Below the pieces are notes generated by a model. The model was not told the DNA's origin and did no database searches. It saw nothing but the letters and a program-made list of their open reading frames with translations. The translations under genes and the position numbers were made by a program. A stretch of 64,000 nucleotides of DNA, taken from contig JAQFVV010012394.1 of assembly GCA_028023455.1 (NCBI GenBank), positions 31,892,885 to 31,956,884 of the forward strand, given 5' to 3'. Origin of the DNA: Epiperipatus broadwayi. Taxonomy: Eukaryota; Onychophora; Udeonychophora; Euonychophora; Peripatidae. Every line of letters begins with the position of its first letter. The stretch's first letter is position 1. This document shows, piece after piece, positions 11,911-24,078 of the stretch.

Positions 11911-12014
11911 TTCTCAAGAGTGAAGCCGCTTTGCACGAAGCAGTTCGCAAGAATGAGGTGGACATTGTACGCAAGTTAATAGAACAAAACGTAGATGTCA
12001 ACGCTAGAAATAAT
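11911..12014 (+). CDS. ANKDD1A: ANKDD1A-like gene, ankyrin repeat 1 exon
   Basis: An internal exon of 104 bp lies between TTATTTTAG and GTAAGA. The first two bases complete a codon begun upstream. The frame then reads LKSEAALHEAVRKNE and ends NVDVNARNN at a codon boundary. This is a capping ankyrin repeat (LHEAV helix start, IVRKLIEQ second helix). In vertebrate ANKDD1A the first repeat likewise opens with an LHEAA phrase. The start-codon exon must lie upstream and was not found. The family protein is intracellular, with ankyrin repeats followed by a death domain. Its function is poorly known. Confidence 0.85.
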
Positions 12015-13184
12015 GTAAGAATTAAAATAAATTTTCAACCTTTGAACGTGTTAATGGGTATATAAGTATAATCATATGCTTAAGTTATGTACGTAGATAT
12101 ATTGATGCTGTAGAAAAATTATTATTCTATGTCGCAATTTTAAATATCAAAGATCATTACTAAAAGTTGTAAAGTAATCAAAATAAAATAAAATATACTA
12201 ACAGTATAATGATTCAAAAAATTATAATCACAAACTACTTCTTACCACGTTTTTGCTAGTTCTGTTATTATATGGTTGTGAGGATTTGTTGAGTAGATTA
12301 CTTACCCTATTTTTATGCTTATCCAGAATTATTATCGATATTTAAAGCTCTATGGAGAGAAGCTAATATATATATAAGTAGAGCATATCAGCTGCAATAT
12401 ATCGTAAATAATTCATTCTCAGTTTCAAAAAAGGGTTAACTCATCTTTTTTTCAAAAAAAATTGTTTAATGTTTTGACATTTGAGAAAGAAAAAAAAGTT
12501 TATCTTAATCAATCAAGTGAATAAAAAATGATTCCTATTTTTTTACATGTTGGTGTAAAACAATATTATTGCTTAATAAGTTTGTTTAATATTTAAAACC
12601 GTTAGTGCTAAAAGAATTTAAATATAACGAAGAAAACATTAAAAATTTATATTAACGGGAGTTAAAAAGATAAATTTGTATATTAAACAACTCACTCCGG
12701 GAAAAAAAAAAATGTTTATTTTTAAATATTTGAAGTAATTTTATTATATAGTTGGTTTATTTTTCTTTCGATGTTTTTTTTTTTTTTTTTTAATAAAGTA
12801 ATGAGGCAGTTTGCTTTATAATCTGTGTGTGTGCGCGTAATGTTAAAATTTCAATCTAAATATCACAAACTTATGAAAATTTCTTACATAATTTGTTCAT
12901 TCCATTATATAATATAACTTAGTTTAATGGGGGGGGGGGGATTTCAGTCGCGTGGAAAGGAGGACCCTTCCATCTCAAAAACATAGATTGAAAACAAATA
13001 ACCACAATAATAATTTATTTTTTTAATATTAATATTCTAGATATGAATTTTGCTATGACTATATAAACCAGTCCACGAACTACAAATTCATCCATACAGA
13101 GAACATATCCATTGTTTTATTTATTTGATATTTTGTCATGCTATCTTTTTAAATAACTTTGTGTGTTAAAAATAAAACCTTTTT
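12015..13184. other. Intron 1, left part: no element recognised
   Basis: AT-rich intron sequence with homopolymer runs (T near 12775, G near 12930). Apart from the SINE that follows, nothing is recognised. Confidence 0.6.
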
Positions 13185-13203
13185 AAAAATCATTATTTTT
13201 TTA

Positions 13204-13317
13204 CTTTATATGTCATAGCATCGGCCGGGAGGCGAACCCGCAACAACCGTCTGCAACCAACTGCTTGCTTGTTTGCAAGGCAGCTGCGCTGACCTCTCTG
13301 CTAACAACGCTTGACAA
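13204..13317 (-). mobile_element. tRNA-like SINE with target duplication
   Basis: On the minus strand the body starts TCAAGCGTTG and has an A-box-like AGAGAGGTCAGCGCA. The B-box-like GGGTTCGCCTCC follows and it closes GATGCTATGACA. It is flanked by AAAAATCATTATTTTTTTA (13185-13203) and the same sequence one T shorter (13318-13335), a clear target duplication. It is about 12 bp longer than the copy at 44561 because of a CTTGCTTG-type expansion in the middle. It sits antisense in intron 1. Confidence 0.8.
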
Positions 13318-13798
13318 AAAAATCATTATTTTTTATCTTACGATTGTAAAACAAAGTCCGAAGAAAATTGATAAAGAAGTAAAATACTAAAGAAATATAG
13401 AAAAATAAATGAATAAGTTCAAACTCTAACTATTATTATATAGATTAGTGATGTAAAATTTAAATTAGTTATGTACGCAAAACATAAAAATAATATTCTT
13501 AAAAGAGTTAATATTAACTATAAAAATAAACAAATAAAAAGTGTTTATCTTTATAAAAAAGATATTATCTAGCTATTTTAAGATTTTCGTTTTCTTTTTT
13601 TTTTCAAAGTGTTTTTGCAATTAGCAACTTTGCAGTCTTTTTCTGAAAATAATAATAATGTTTATACACACACAAAAAACAAATTAAGTCAAAACACAGT
13701 AATTACAATTTTATATACAAATTAGTAATAGATGTTTTTTTTTAATTAAACAACTTTACCTTCTAACTAATAGTTACAATTAACTATTTTCGTTATAG

Positions 13799-13897
13799 AT
13801 AGACAGAACACCTCTTCATTGGGCTGCCAGCAATGGTAATATTGAAATTATGGAATTGCTGCTAAATGCAAAAAGTGATATTGAGACTGAAGATAAG
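13799..13897 (+). CDS. ANKDD1A: ANKDD1A-like gene, ankyrin repeat 2 exon
   Basis: A 99-bp exon in phase 0 on both sides, bordered by TCGTTATAG and GTAATA. It encodes exactly one 33-residue repeat: RTPLHWAASNGN opening, IEIMELLLNA second helix, DIETEDK end. The TPLHWAA core matches the ankyrin consensus. Its place after the LHEAV repeat matches ANKDD1A, where repeat 2 also has LHWAA. Splicing from 12014 keeps the frame. Confidence 0.9.
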
Positions 13898-13967
13898 GTA
13901 ATATATTTTAAATAACGTTATTATATGTAAAAATATTATTATTGATATATATAAGAAATTATATTAA

Positions 13968-14370
13968 ATAGAGGGATTTGAACTTAGGATTTTCAGTCTA
14001 TATTCATCCTCCACTCTATCTCAAACAATCGATACACATGACCACACACATGTGAAAAAGATAAATTATCCCCAATATATGTATTTCATGCCAAACCAGC
14101 CCTCATCAGTTATGCCAGATCATAACACATATATATACAATCAATGCTCAGCTTATTATTAAGATAGCAATTCTTTAAACTTTAATGGAAACTTCAGCCT
14201 TCTCACTCTTTCAACTGTTCAACCATCCATTTCATTGGAAAAAACAGTGATGGAATTTTCAAATCCCTTGGTGAATTTGATATTGTAGTCATACCCTCAT
14301 GTAGACATTACATCAATCTAACTCCTCATATTAACAAACCATTATGTATCTATTTATATTAATAGGAGAG
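13968..14370. repeat. Family P copy, diverged; second short piece at 14490-14545
   Basis: It starts GAGGGATTTGAACTTA and runs through the CATGACCACACACATG and CCAGCCCTCATCAG blocks to TAGGAGAGAGATGG. It is the most diverged of the long copies. A second copy of only the outer end (GAGGGGTTTGAACTTAAG) follows at about 14490, probably the remains of the other arm. Confidence 0.65.
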
Positions 14371-14907
14371 AGATGGCTGGACTTATAGTATGATATAACC
14401 TATTTCTAAGGCAATATGTAATTAACTTATTCATTCAATATACTGAATATCTAATTAACCTATTCATGTATACTGAATGTTTGCTATAGTAAATAGAGGG
14501 GTTTGAACTTAAGATTTTTAGTCTATATTCATCCTCCACTAGTGTAAATTATAGGTGCATATATCTAGTAGGTTAAAACATGGAATTCACATAATTCCAG
14601 TCAGTGCTTAATATTAACCAGTAAAGCAGTATTCAGATAACAACAATATTTTAAAATTAAAATAAATAGGAAATAATCATAAGTAAAAATGATATTTTTT
14701 TAAAAAAAATGTAAAACGGAAAATTAGAATACTTATTTAACATATAGATTATTGCACAGATGGAAAACTTTTTTTTAAAAAAAATTATTTAAAAGTAAAT
14801 GTAAAAAAAAAAAAAAAATAAAGATCTAAAAATAGATTAATATTTTTGTTAAAAGTAATATAAAGTTGTAATAATTATATTTATAAAGTGCATACTCGTT
14901 TCTTAAC

Positions 14908-15075
14908 GTAATATTTATTAAGGCTAAAACCTTAAGAATATGCGTCTGAAAAATGACAGTAGGGACCTCTGCAAATCTTGTCTTTTAAATAAATCTTGTG
15001 TTAAAGATTTGCAGAGATCCCTACTGTCATTTTTCAGGTGCATATTCTTAAGATTTTAGCCTTAATAAATATTAC
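14908..15075. repeat. Palindromic repeat, family Q (copy 1)
   Basis: Arms 14908-14979 and 15004-15075 are almost perfect inverted copies (ATTTATTAAGGCTAAAA against TTTTAGCCTTAATAAAT). The inner part is AGGGACCTCTGCAAATCTT. Similarity to the copy at 54348-54573 extends left to about 14863 (AAGTTGTAATAATTATATTT), so the full element is longer than the palindrome. It has no coding capacity. Confidence 0.8.
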
Positions 15076-15089
15076 ATTAAATAATATAA

Positions 15090-16815
15090 AAGAAAATAGA
15101 AAAATGTTGATTAATTTCTATTTAAAAATCGTAAAAATCTTAGTGAATGGAAATGATTGAGATATAATTGTATCTAAAGCAAACTAGCCCTTGGGGAACT
15201 TAAATGATTGTAAGGTCATGTAAGAGATAAAGATTAAAGATTGTGTTTTCTGCTCTGAAGCAGAGAGAGCAATGCAGGCAACAAGTGCATGGGCCAGAAA
15301 GGAAAATATCAGGAGCAATAAGATCAATGATGTCATGTTCGATCGATCCAGTGAATTTGTGATAAGGGAGGTCAGAAATTATAAAAGATGAAATTATAGA
15401 ATTTAGTAATTAATCTGACTATTAATCCATGTATGACAGCTAGCTGTAGGAGTCTGAAATGAGATTTAGTTTCCTGATATTTGCAGCAGCTGAGGCAGCC
15501 TCCCGATGGCAGTTCCAGACAGAATGAATGGCAAGTAGTGGCTTTATTTCCAAGAACAATCTATAAAATGTGATCACTAGGATAAACTTCCATAAATCTT
15601 CAGAAATTCATGGGATTCATAAAGCTTTATCATGGGAATATGAACTGATGATATTCAGTGTGAACTTTTAGATATTTTAAACAAACTTTCAATTAGTAAC
15701 CTAATAGTAACTTCTAAATGAACTCTTATCTGACTATCAAAAGAATTCTAAATCAATTAATATTTTTTTATGTATAACATTTGCTTCAATCGTTTCCATT
15801 TTTTTTTCTTATTTATTTTTCGTTTGTTAACTAAATTATTAAATTTAAAGTTAAGCTATATGGTTGCATAGATTTGTATGATTATGTTAGTTTAAGTAGG
15901 TTAATTTCAGACTATTTGTATCACAGTTGAATCAGTGCTGATGGATGTATGTATGGGTGTTTTATGCTAATGTGATATGGGGAGGTGCATTGGATTCTCA
16001 TTCCCTTGTACCACGTTAGCATCAGGGCACTATACCTAATTGAATGCATGGCCAAAAGTGTGGCCATCATGTTGCTAATGGACACAGATGTATTCCCTAT
16101 AATAGTAAGATGGCCAAGTCTGCAATCCCCCATTATAGAGCATCCTTAATATATATATATATTTGCCAAATGATTACCTTGCTAGACAGATCCGCATTCC
16201 TGTACTGGACGAGGGTCATTCCTTTTTTTAATATCATGCTGCAGATGCACATTCCTGTCAGCACAGTTTTTGTATGCTAACATTTTCATTTTGCATTGAT
16301 CATATCGGCATATCAACAAACTGGTGTTGATTTGGATGCAAACTTGTAGCCTGGAGTTAAAAAGAATCGGGTATATAAATGCATAATCTATGCAGTGTAT
16401 GTTTATCAAATATTAAATTGTATAAAATATCCATCTGTGTGAGTTGATTAAAATATCAACACCTAAGTTTAAAATAATAATAGTAACAAATTAAGGCAAT
16501 ATTAATTTATTCCTCAAATTTATATATGTGTGTAAATATATGTTTGTGATAATTACTGGAAGTAGCTTTTTTTTTTTTTTATCTTTTTCTTTATTAAAAA
16601 TATATTTTAAGAATTTGGATTATAAATCTCTGCTTCTCCTTGAGCTAGTGGCAAGGACATAACAGTCAATAAAATAAAAGTAGAATCATAACAAGAAGTG
16701 TCTGCCTACATTATAAATTTTCTAGGTTCAAATAGCCTAATGGTGCTCTGTACAGCAGATAGGGTAAGTGTCCAACTTCCCTGACCATTATAATATGAAA
16801 ATCCACTTATTAATA
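15090..16815 (+). repeat. TGTAACG-family element, diverged, 5' truncated
   Basis: From about 15150 the sequence follows the LTR-like unit of the 21421 element (GAATGGAAATGATTG, then AAAGCAAACTAGCCCTTGG). From about 15700 it follows the internal region: TCTAAATGAACTCTTATCTG, CATTCCTGT(C/A) boxes near 16200-16260, and TGTCTGCCTAC and TCTAGGTTCAAATAGCC near 16700-16740. It ends near 16815. No open frame is conserved between copies. The first half of the terminal unit is replaced by the family Q palindrome, suggesting insertion or deletion there. Confidence 0.6.
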
Positions 16816-18527
16816 AAGTCTAAGATGTTAAGTAGACCTTAATTGATAGCAATTGATTTGAATCAACTGAGATCCAAAACTGGCTAAAAATGTTAAATAA
16901 ACTTTGCTAACATACATGATTAAACTGTTTAAATCAATCATTCTCACTCAAGATCTATTTAAAATCATAATCCATTTAGCAACAAACTTCATTTTTCTAG
17001 CTGGAATAAGTTCTAGTGAGAAATTTGTACATAATCTTTCATATTTGAACATTTTTATTTTTACAAAAAAAACTTTTATAAAATATTGATAATATTAACA
17101 TTATTTATTACAAATGTATGTTTTCAAGCAATAGGCATTTTAAAAGTTAATATTTGGCATTTCAAAAAAAAATTAAAATAAATTTCCAAACAGAATATTA
17201 TTACAAATTCAAGCTATGAGTAGCAATCTTTGCACTCTATGCATTTTGGTGCACATGATGTATATTCATCCTTGGCAATAACACTAAATGACATCCGGCA
17301 ACATTTTACAACAAATAAGAAACAGACACCCAAATCCAGATATCTTTGCAGCCACCTGGTCGCTATTACAAGTTAGTTTATAAGAACATGCAACTTCTAG
17401 CCATTATATAACCACATCCTATACAAATAAAACCGATAATGAACAAGAAACTAAAAATACAACATGAAATATTAATACTCACAAAACTGAACCAATGAAC
17501 AGAGTCAATAACAGAATATAAATGAAAGATTGAAGGAGGGACTCTAACAAATAACAAGAGCAGTAACTAACAAAGTAAAATTAAACAATGATAGTAGTGA
17601 CGAATATCATAATGTAAAAAACTTACTATGTATAGCCATAGTCTCTAAAATATTGTAATTGAGTAAGTTAACAGTGCTGACCCCTGATCAACACTACCAT
17701 ACCCATGTAATTAACTATGAAACTCTCAAAGTGAAAACAAATATATAAAGTCATCATTTCCACTGTAAGGCATAATCATGTAAACATCATGTAACCTTTG
17801 TTGACAATAAAGTATATTATTGAAACATCATCATCATCATAATTTTGCAATGAATATACAAATTAATCTATGAGACTCAAATAGCCTACATATAAAACAC
17901 GATGGCCCATTATTTTGTTTATTTCATATTTTGCGATGCTTTTCTTTAATTTTTTTTAAAAAAAAAAATACAATAAATTTTTAATTGGGGAGGGGGGGAA
18001 TAAAAAAATTACAAAAATCACATGATAATTAGAATTCCCATTCTTGATATGGATTGCGTTCAATATTCATCTTACTTATTAAACTTTTAAATTTATCATA
18101 AAACAAGTTTTAAATTATTCAACTTTTTCAATATTATTTATAAGACAGTAATCATGGTAACAAAAAAAAATTTTTTTTTCTAAAATATTTTATTCACAAA
18201 TGACTTCGAAGTAAAAATATGTTTTATTAAAAATTATCTTTCAGTCAGAAGGTCATGGAAAAGAAAAAGAAAAGCAAGATGAACATAAATCAGTCATAAA
18301 ATATTAGGATTGTTAAATAATGTAATAGGAAAAGAAAAAGTAAGTTTAAACGAAGCAGGTGGAAAGATATAATTTCTCATTACTTAAAATGTACTTGAGT
18401 TACATTAAATGTTATATATGTATGTTTAATATATTTCTATAAACAGTGGTGGTGTGGAAACACGCTCCTGTTTTAGCATATATTTTATATAAGTAAAAAA
18501 AAATTAAGTAATTTTTACCAGAGGCGG
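16816..18527. other. Intron 2 stretch: no element recognised
   Basis: AT-rich sequence with an ATC-repeat at 17828-17840 and A/T and G runs near 17950-18000. No coding pattern or partner repeat was seen. Confidence 0.45.
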
Positions 18528-18910
18528 ATCAAGCCAAGTGAAAGCCCCAAGCGGTAAACATTTTGGGGCTCTTAAACTCAAGTTAGAAAAAACAATATCA
18601 AGAAAACTCTCATTAAGTTATTAACAAAAAAAAATAATAATCAAAAATTTCATACCGTAACACATTAAACAAATTTATTAGAAAACATTTTTTACATGAA
18701 TTTCCGTCTTACTTTATTTCTTGCATATTCGTCAATTATTTTTGCAGTGTCAATTCGGCTTAAAATTTCCTACTTTATATACAGAATGCCCATGTTATTT
18801 AATCTTTCTTCTCCCATAATACTCCTTAAGTAATTTTTTGCACGCTTTAAAACAGAAAACGATATTTCTCCTGATGGATTAGATAAGCGACTTGTTAAAA
18901 AAATTTCAAT
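18528..18910 (-). pseudogene. hAT transposase C-terminal remnant with 3' terminal repeat
   Basis: On the minus strand, from about 18900, one frame reads GEISFSVLKRAKNYLRS, then IMGEERLNNMGILYI, then after one in-frame TAG EILSRIDTAKIIDEYARNK. This is the C-terminal dimerisation region typical of hAT transposases (the S-F-S-x-L-K-x-x-K-N-Y-L-R pattern) and of the ZMYM/hAT-derived proteins. The left end at 18530 (CAGAGGCGGATCAAGCC) looks like a hAT terminal repeat. The rest of the transposase is missing to the right of 18910. Confidence 0.65.
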
Positions 18911-19010
18911 AATATTTCAACATTTATACTTTAGACCAAGCATGTTTAAAACTCTCAAAGCTTGTTATTAAACTTCTGAGCTTTATCAGTTCAAAATTTC
19001 CAAGACAACT

Positions 19011-19063
19011 AACTCTCTCTCTCCCTCCCTTCCCCCCCCCCCTCTCTCTCTCGCTCGCTCGCC
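19011..19063 (+). repeat. Polypyrimidine tract
   Basis: About 50 bases of almost pure C/T: CT repeats, a C run and CTCG repeats. It is a candidate triplex or slippage site. It also creates an artificial open frame rich in Arg/Glu/Gly on the other strand. Confidence 0.9.
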
Positions 19064-19411
19064 CTGTATATGAATATTTCATGAATAGAGGCTGAAACAA
19101 ATGAATATCCATACAGAAATGATAGTCAATCTTTATTCTGTTATATGTTTTAAATATGGTGGATTTCATCTCGGAACTTAAAACGTTTTAGTAGTTAGTC
19201 ATTGCACATATGTGTTATGTTTAACTTAGTAATGTTTCAAACAGATCATATTTACTAATTGGAGAGGAATAAGACGTGATTGAGTGAGCTAGTCTACTTC
19301 TACCAATAATTTACTTTTCTTCTCTGCGTAATAATTATTTATTTATTTTTTAAAGATCAATTGCTATTTTCTAAAAAAAAAAAAAAAAGCAAATCAAATA
19401 TACAAATTAAA

Positions 19412-19768
19412 TAGTTATGTGCTGACCATGCGCTTAATAAGAATTAATGTTTACAACTTTAAATTGATTGGAAATATTTCTAATTATAAGATCTGAAAAT
19501 TAACTTGCTATGAATCGAAAGATTTCGCGCGAATATTACGAGGTAGTGGACTTAATTAGTGAAGAACTTACTAGGTTCTCTTAAATTGAAAGGCTTTAGA
19601 TTTGCCTATACGCGACTATCTTTACAAAGTTATAATCTTGTGTTAAGATTTGTAGAGATCCCTTTCATGGTAAAATTGAGCACTCAAGGTGCATAGTAGT
19701 AAGGTTAAAGTCTTATATGTATTTATGTGCAGACCATGTGCTTAATAAGAATTAATGTTTAAAATAAG
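19412..19768. repeat. Direct-repeat-flanked segment with family Q pieces
   Basis: The phrase TTATGTGC(T/A)GACCATG(C/T)G continuing to CTTAATAAGAATTAATG occurs at about 19414 and 19727. Between them, 19620-19715 holds a worn half of family Q (TTGTGTTAAGATTTGTAGAG). A second Q-like scrap lies at about 20037-20092. Confidence 0.5.
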
Positions 19769-20484
19769 ATAGAAAAAATATAAGACAATCCTTGTGTCAG
19801 CACTGAGATAATTTAAGTTACAACCATATGCTAAAATTAATTAAAGTTTATTACTTGGGATTTCATAAGAAGTTCAAAAAACAGAAGTAACATAGTTGGG
19901 TCATCATTCATTGACTTTGAACTTCAGAATCTCCCATTTTATGTGTACCAAATCACACAGAGTCAGTATTTACTGAATTTGTGTGTATTATTTCTAAAGC
20001 TCTGCATGATTTACTATTGTGATCACATGACAAACTTAAGAGTTAAAGATCTGCAGAATACAGATCCCCTCTGTCATTTCTGATTCTCAAATGTCATATG
20101 ATTTGTCATATGATTTCTTGAATGATAAATTATTTGATTAATTATTTATTTCAAAAATGTTTGTTTAAGATTATATAGTGTAATGGGACTGTCTAATCAT
20201 GGTATGCACAAAGGTGGGTTCCTTCTGATGAGTAAAAAAGTGCATCTTTATTGTCCACTTTCATGCATACTTTCTTACATTAAACTCATACCTAAGAGAG
20301 AAGAGAGTAAGATTTAAATAACTACTGATTCTCCCCTTATCTGGTATTGCAGTTTATTTCTGCTATTCTGGATTTCAAACTCAGAGAGATGTGTATGATC
20401 CTCGGGTTCAGGTATTATTTGCATCATCAAATTCATAATATATGTAAAATGAGTATATCCCTATTAATGGGAGTGGGTATAGCA

Positions 20485-21353
20485 TAGGGATGCCCAACCC
20501 GTAGCTCGCGAGTCACATGTGGCTCGCGTAACTGTTTAATGTGGCTCGAATTGCACTCTTCAAAAAAATTGATAAAATATTTTATGTTCCTTGATGGCAC
20601 ATGCACACACTAAAAAATAAACATTTTTACAATACAAACAATAACGATATGCAGTGTCAGGTTTCACATTAAATAAAATATATTTTTCCTGTAATTGTAA
20701 TTTATATGTATGTTACCAAATTTTTAATAAATAAAATGTATTTACATTTTTTTTTCTTTTTAACATATTACACCATTTTTTTTTTTTGCTGTACACGTTT
20801 GGTTTGGTGCTATATATATATATTGTGTTTAGTGCTCTTGTATATATTGTTGTTTTTATCGAGAAAGATCCTTGTAGACGTTTGGTTTGGTGCTGTATAT
20901 ATATTGTGTTTAGTGCTGGAAATAGTTTTTATCGAGATAGATCCATGTACACGTATATATTTTGCTGTATATATCGATGTTTAGTGCTGTAAACAGTTGT
21001 TTTTATCCGTGTATATGCATATATTTTGCTGTATATATATATTGATGTTTAGTGCTGTAAATAGTTGTTTTTATCGAGATAGATTCATGTACACATATAT
21101 ATTTTGCTGTGTATATTGATGTTTTCATCGAGAAAGATCCGTGTACATGTTATTTTGGCCACATTAGAAACGACGGATTGATACCAATGTGAATAGGCCA
21201 TCCCCCCCCCACCTATCTCCCTACATTGTAGGTTTAGTACCCAAGTACCATGTTTATAAATGTAATATGAAAAATGTAATATATAATTGTGGCTCCCCAA
21301 ATTTTTTTAAATTCTCAACTGGCTCACGTCAAGTTAAAGGTTGGGCACCACTG
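20485..21353. mobile_element. Non-autonomous hAT element with 8-bp target duplication
   Basis: The termini are TAGGGATGCCCAACC and, inverted, CAGTGGTGCCCAACC, with GTGGCTC motifs inside both ends. These are typical hAT ends. The flanks are GTATAGCA at 20477-20484 and again at 21354-21361, a perfect 8-bp duplication. No transposase is encoded; the inside is a degenerate tandem array. Confidence 0.9.
20795..21150 (+). repeat. Minisatellite inside the hAT element
   Basis: About five units of 60-80 bp are built from GTGCTGTATATATATTG, GTTTAGTGCTG, TTTTTATCGAGA and AGATCC(T/A/G)TGTA boxes. Units vary in length through TA-repeat slippage. The overlapping open frames seen here are a by-product of the repetition. 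Confidence 0.75.
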
Positions 21354-21420
21354 GTATAGCATATTATTGTTTTCATGGTTATATGATGTAAATAAAGACT
21401 TTTTTTGTGTTAATATGTGT

Positions 21421-24078
21421 TGTAACGATATATAAATATGTCGTTACATTAATTTAAAATAAAAACTTAAAAGTTTCGCAAATAAAAGTAAAAAACTAAA
21501 CACTAAAATTAAAATGTTTGTTAAACGTATATACATTCGCACAGATGCCAAACTTTAAAAATATTTTTTTTTAAGAAAACAAATAAATAAGTATTTGAAC
21601 GTACTTTTTTATAAAAAAAAAAAGTACAAGATTTAAAAATAAAAACAGGTATTAATTAATTCTTGTAATCTGTAAATGGAAATGATTGTTTATAAATTAT
21701 TTGAAAAGCAAGCTAGCCTTGGGCTCTTGTATAATTAAAATGATCTGATGAAAGATAGATAAGAAAATAAAGAGAAATTAGCTTGACCAATGGAAGCACC
21801 AAGCCTTGGCTCGGACCCTAACAAAAGTGATGGATTAGTGACGTTTTGTTGATTGAATCCATGTGGATAATATAAAAAGAGAAATACAGTTTTTTCAAGA
21901 CAGTTCCAGCATTTTGTGTTTGAGAGATGTGGTAGGACGCACATACCACACTCTCTATAAAAAAAAAAATGAAAAGACTGTGATACCTTGAACCAGCTAT
22001 TGCCATCTCCAGAACATTATCTTCCAATGGAAGCGTCACGGGAATTAAAAGCAAAAACCTGGACTCTTCTACCGTGAGCTATGAACTTTACAAATTAACA
22101 ACAACAACAACAAAAAGTAATTAAGAACTTTCGTCAATGTTTTTTTTTGAAGATTCAGCTAATTTAAATTTTAAAATGAACTCTTATTTGATTTTCAAAT
22201 TAATAATTGATTGTTTAAATTTATATAGTTAAGTTTTGCTAAAATCATTTCCATTTTATTATTATTATTTGTAGTAATATTTATTGTAGAAATTATTAAA
22301 TGCATTACATTTAAGTTGGGTATAGACGTTGCAGAGATTCATTAGCGGTTGATTATGTTGTGGTTTTCACAGTCGATTAGAATATATAAGTCAACGATGC
22401 CACTGCGGTGTCTTATGATGAACACCAAAGGGTCTCCTGTATTCCCTCAGCAATTGACGTTATCGATTGACTTTGTATTTTGATCGGTTGTGTTTAATTT
22501 GGAATGTTTTTGACCGTGGAATCTGTGCAGCCGATCTATACTCGACATTATAAAACAAATTGTATAAAAATAATCTGTGCGAACGTATTTAAATGTTAAA
22601 TTTAAGTCGGGCATGAATGGCTATATAGTTTTGTAAAGTTATATTAAGGGAGGATAATCTTAGGTTATTCATTTCGTAGTTGAATTGGTTCAATGGATTG
22701 GATATATTTGTGTAATTGTAGATGTAGTATGAGATCCGCTACGGGCAGGATTATATATATACGCCAAACACCTTCTGTTTGCCTATGGATGGGTTTGTAA
22801 GATGGCAAAGGACCACAGTCCATTCCTATGGAGTTTTATATTTATTGTTCTACTCGCCAACAGATGTAACATTCCTGTTGGTGGAGAAACAATGTCTTCT
22901 CTAATTCTACTTACTGATCAGATGTACATTCCTGACAGTATAGTATTTTGTGTTGTCGTATTTTCATGCTACATTGAATACATAAATGTATCAGATGGAT
23001 TGGCGCTGGTTTGATTGTGAAATTTGTTGCCTAAGGTTAAATCAGGGAAGAATATTTTTTTTTCAAATGCAGATCTATGTAGTCTATTCATACTTGACTC
23101 ACTAAATAAATATTAAACTTATGGTTGTAATTTACTTAAATGTAAAACTAAAGATTAATAGAAAAATCTAAAATGTTGAATTTATTTCTCAAAATTTAAA
23201 TGTTATTTTATATGTGCGTAAATAAATATTTTTATGTGTTAATTTCTGGCAGTGGCTTTTATTTATTTATATTTAAGATATAAATTAAGATATAGATTTT
23301 TATCTCTGTGTCTCCACTGAGCTAGTGACTTGGGCTAACGATCTGAATATTTAAATAAAGTGGAATCTTAACAGCGTGTATCTGCCTACTCTATAAATTT
23401 TTCTAGGTTTAAATGCCTAGATGGCGCACCATAGAGCAGATATCGTAGTTTGCAGTTAGATTCAATCTTCACTTTCATTTCGATTGTTATAACTGGCTAC
23501 CCAACTTGGGCCGATCTTTAATAAACACGAGTGCCCTGAGAATTTTAAAAGTGAATCATGCTCGTAATATTTTTCCTGAAATTAGTATAAATATATTTGT
23601 TGTTTTGATGTGTAGTTACAGTTTGAAGTTTTGTTTAAAAAGGTACTGCCAGTAAGAAAAATTGTGCATATGTAAATATAAATGCGAGGAATAAAATGTA
23701 ATAATAAATATAAATCATAATTTTTTTATTTTTATTTTTTAAAAAGTCTTGTTAAATTAAAATCTAATCATTCAACTTGTCGAAGTAATAGTTAAAGGTA
23801 GGAGAAATGAAACTTGGAAGGGAGGGGGCAGAAATTTAGCTGGTAATAGGGAATCAACAGTCAACTTTTTTTTAATCATTATATTTGTGTGTAATTACTA
23901 TTTGTCTTGTAAAAAAAAGTTTTGTCCTTTTGAAATTTTCATATATAATCAATTTGTGTAACGTAATTACTAACACTAAGTAAATTCTTTTTTTTTTTTT
24001 TAATATTTTTGTTTTTTGAGGAAGTTTCCTGATATGTAACGATATATAAATATGTCGTTACATTAATTTAAAATAAAC
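21421..24078 (+). mobile_element. TGTAACG-family LTR-like element, forward half of inverted pair
   Basis: It starts TGTAACGATATATAAATATG right after GTGT. The first ~660 bp match the unit at 1-661 inverted. A TATAAAAAGAG box lies near 21870. An internal non-coding region runs to about 23530, then a pyrimidine/purine-rich stretch leads to a second TGTAACG start at 24036. Only 43 bases of that start remain before the inverted half begins. The order (terminal unit, internal, start of the same terminal unit) is that of an LTR element cut short in its 3' LTR. No gag or pol is recognisable. Confidence 0.6.

Noticed and set aside
13204-13317. True tRNA gene
   Set aside because: A- and B-box-like stretches are present, but the body is too long, no cloverleaf with a normal anticodon arm forms, and target duplications show a SINE.
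14908-15075. Palindromes as microRNA precursors
   Set aside because: The hairpin is nearly perfect over 70 bp and repeated at 54.4 kb with a target duplication, as expected of a transposon, not of a microRNA.
18924-19169. 81-codon frame rich in Arg, Glu and Gly
   Set aside because: It is created by the antisense of the polypyrimidine tract; there is no domain or conserved context.
20706-20992. Overlapping hydrophobic frames of 92 and 68 codons
   Set aside because: These are products of the minisatellite inside the hAT element; periodic repetition keeps several frames open.
22802-23014. 70-codon frame that recurs inverted at 24550-24867
   Set aside because: It is present twice only because the two arms of the inverted pair are copies. 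The other family copies (near 16.1, 58.5 and 61.0 kb) do not keep the frame, and no domain is recognised.
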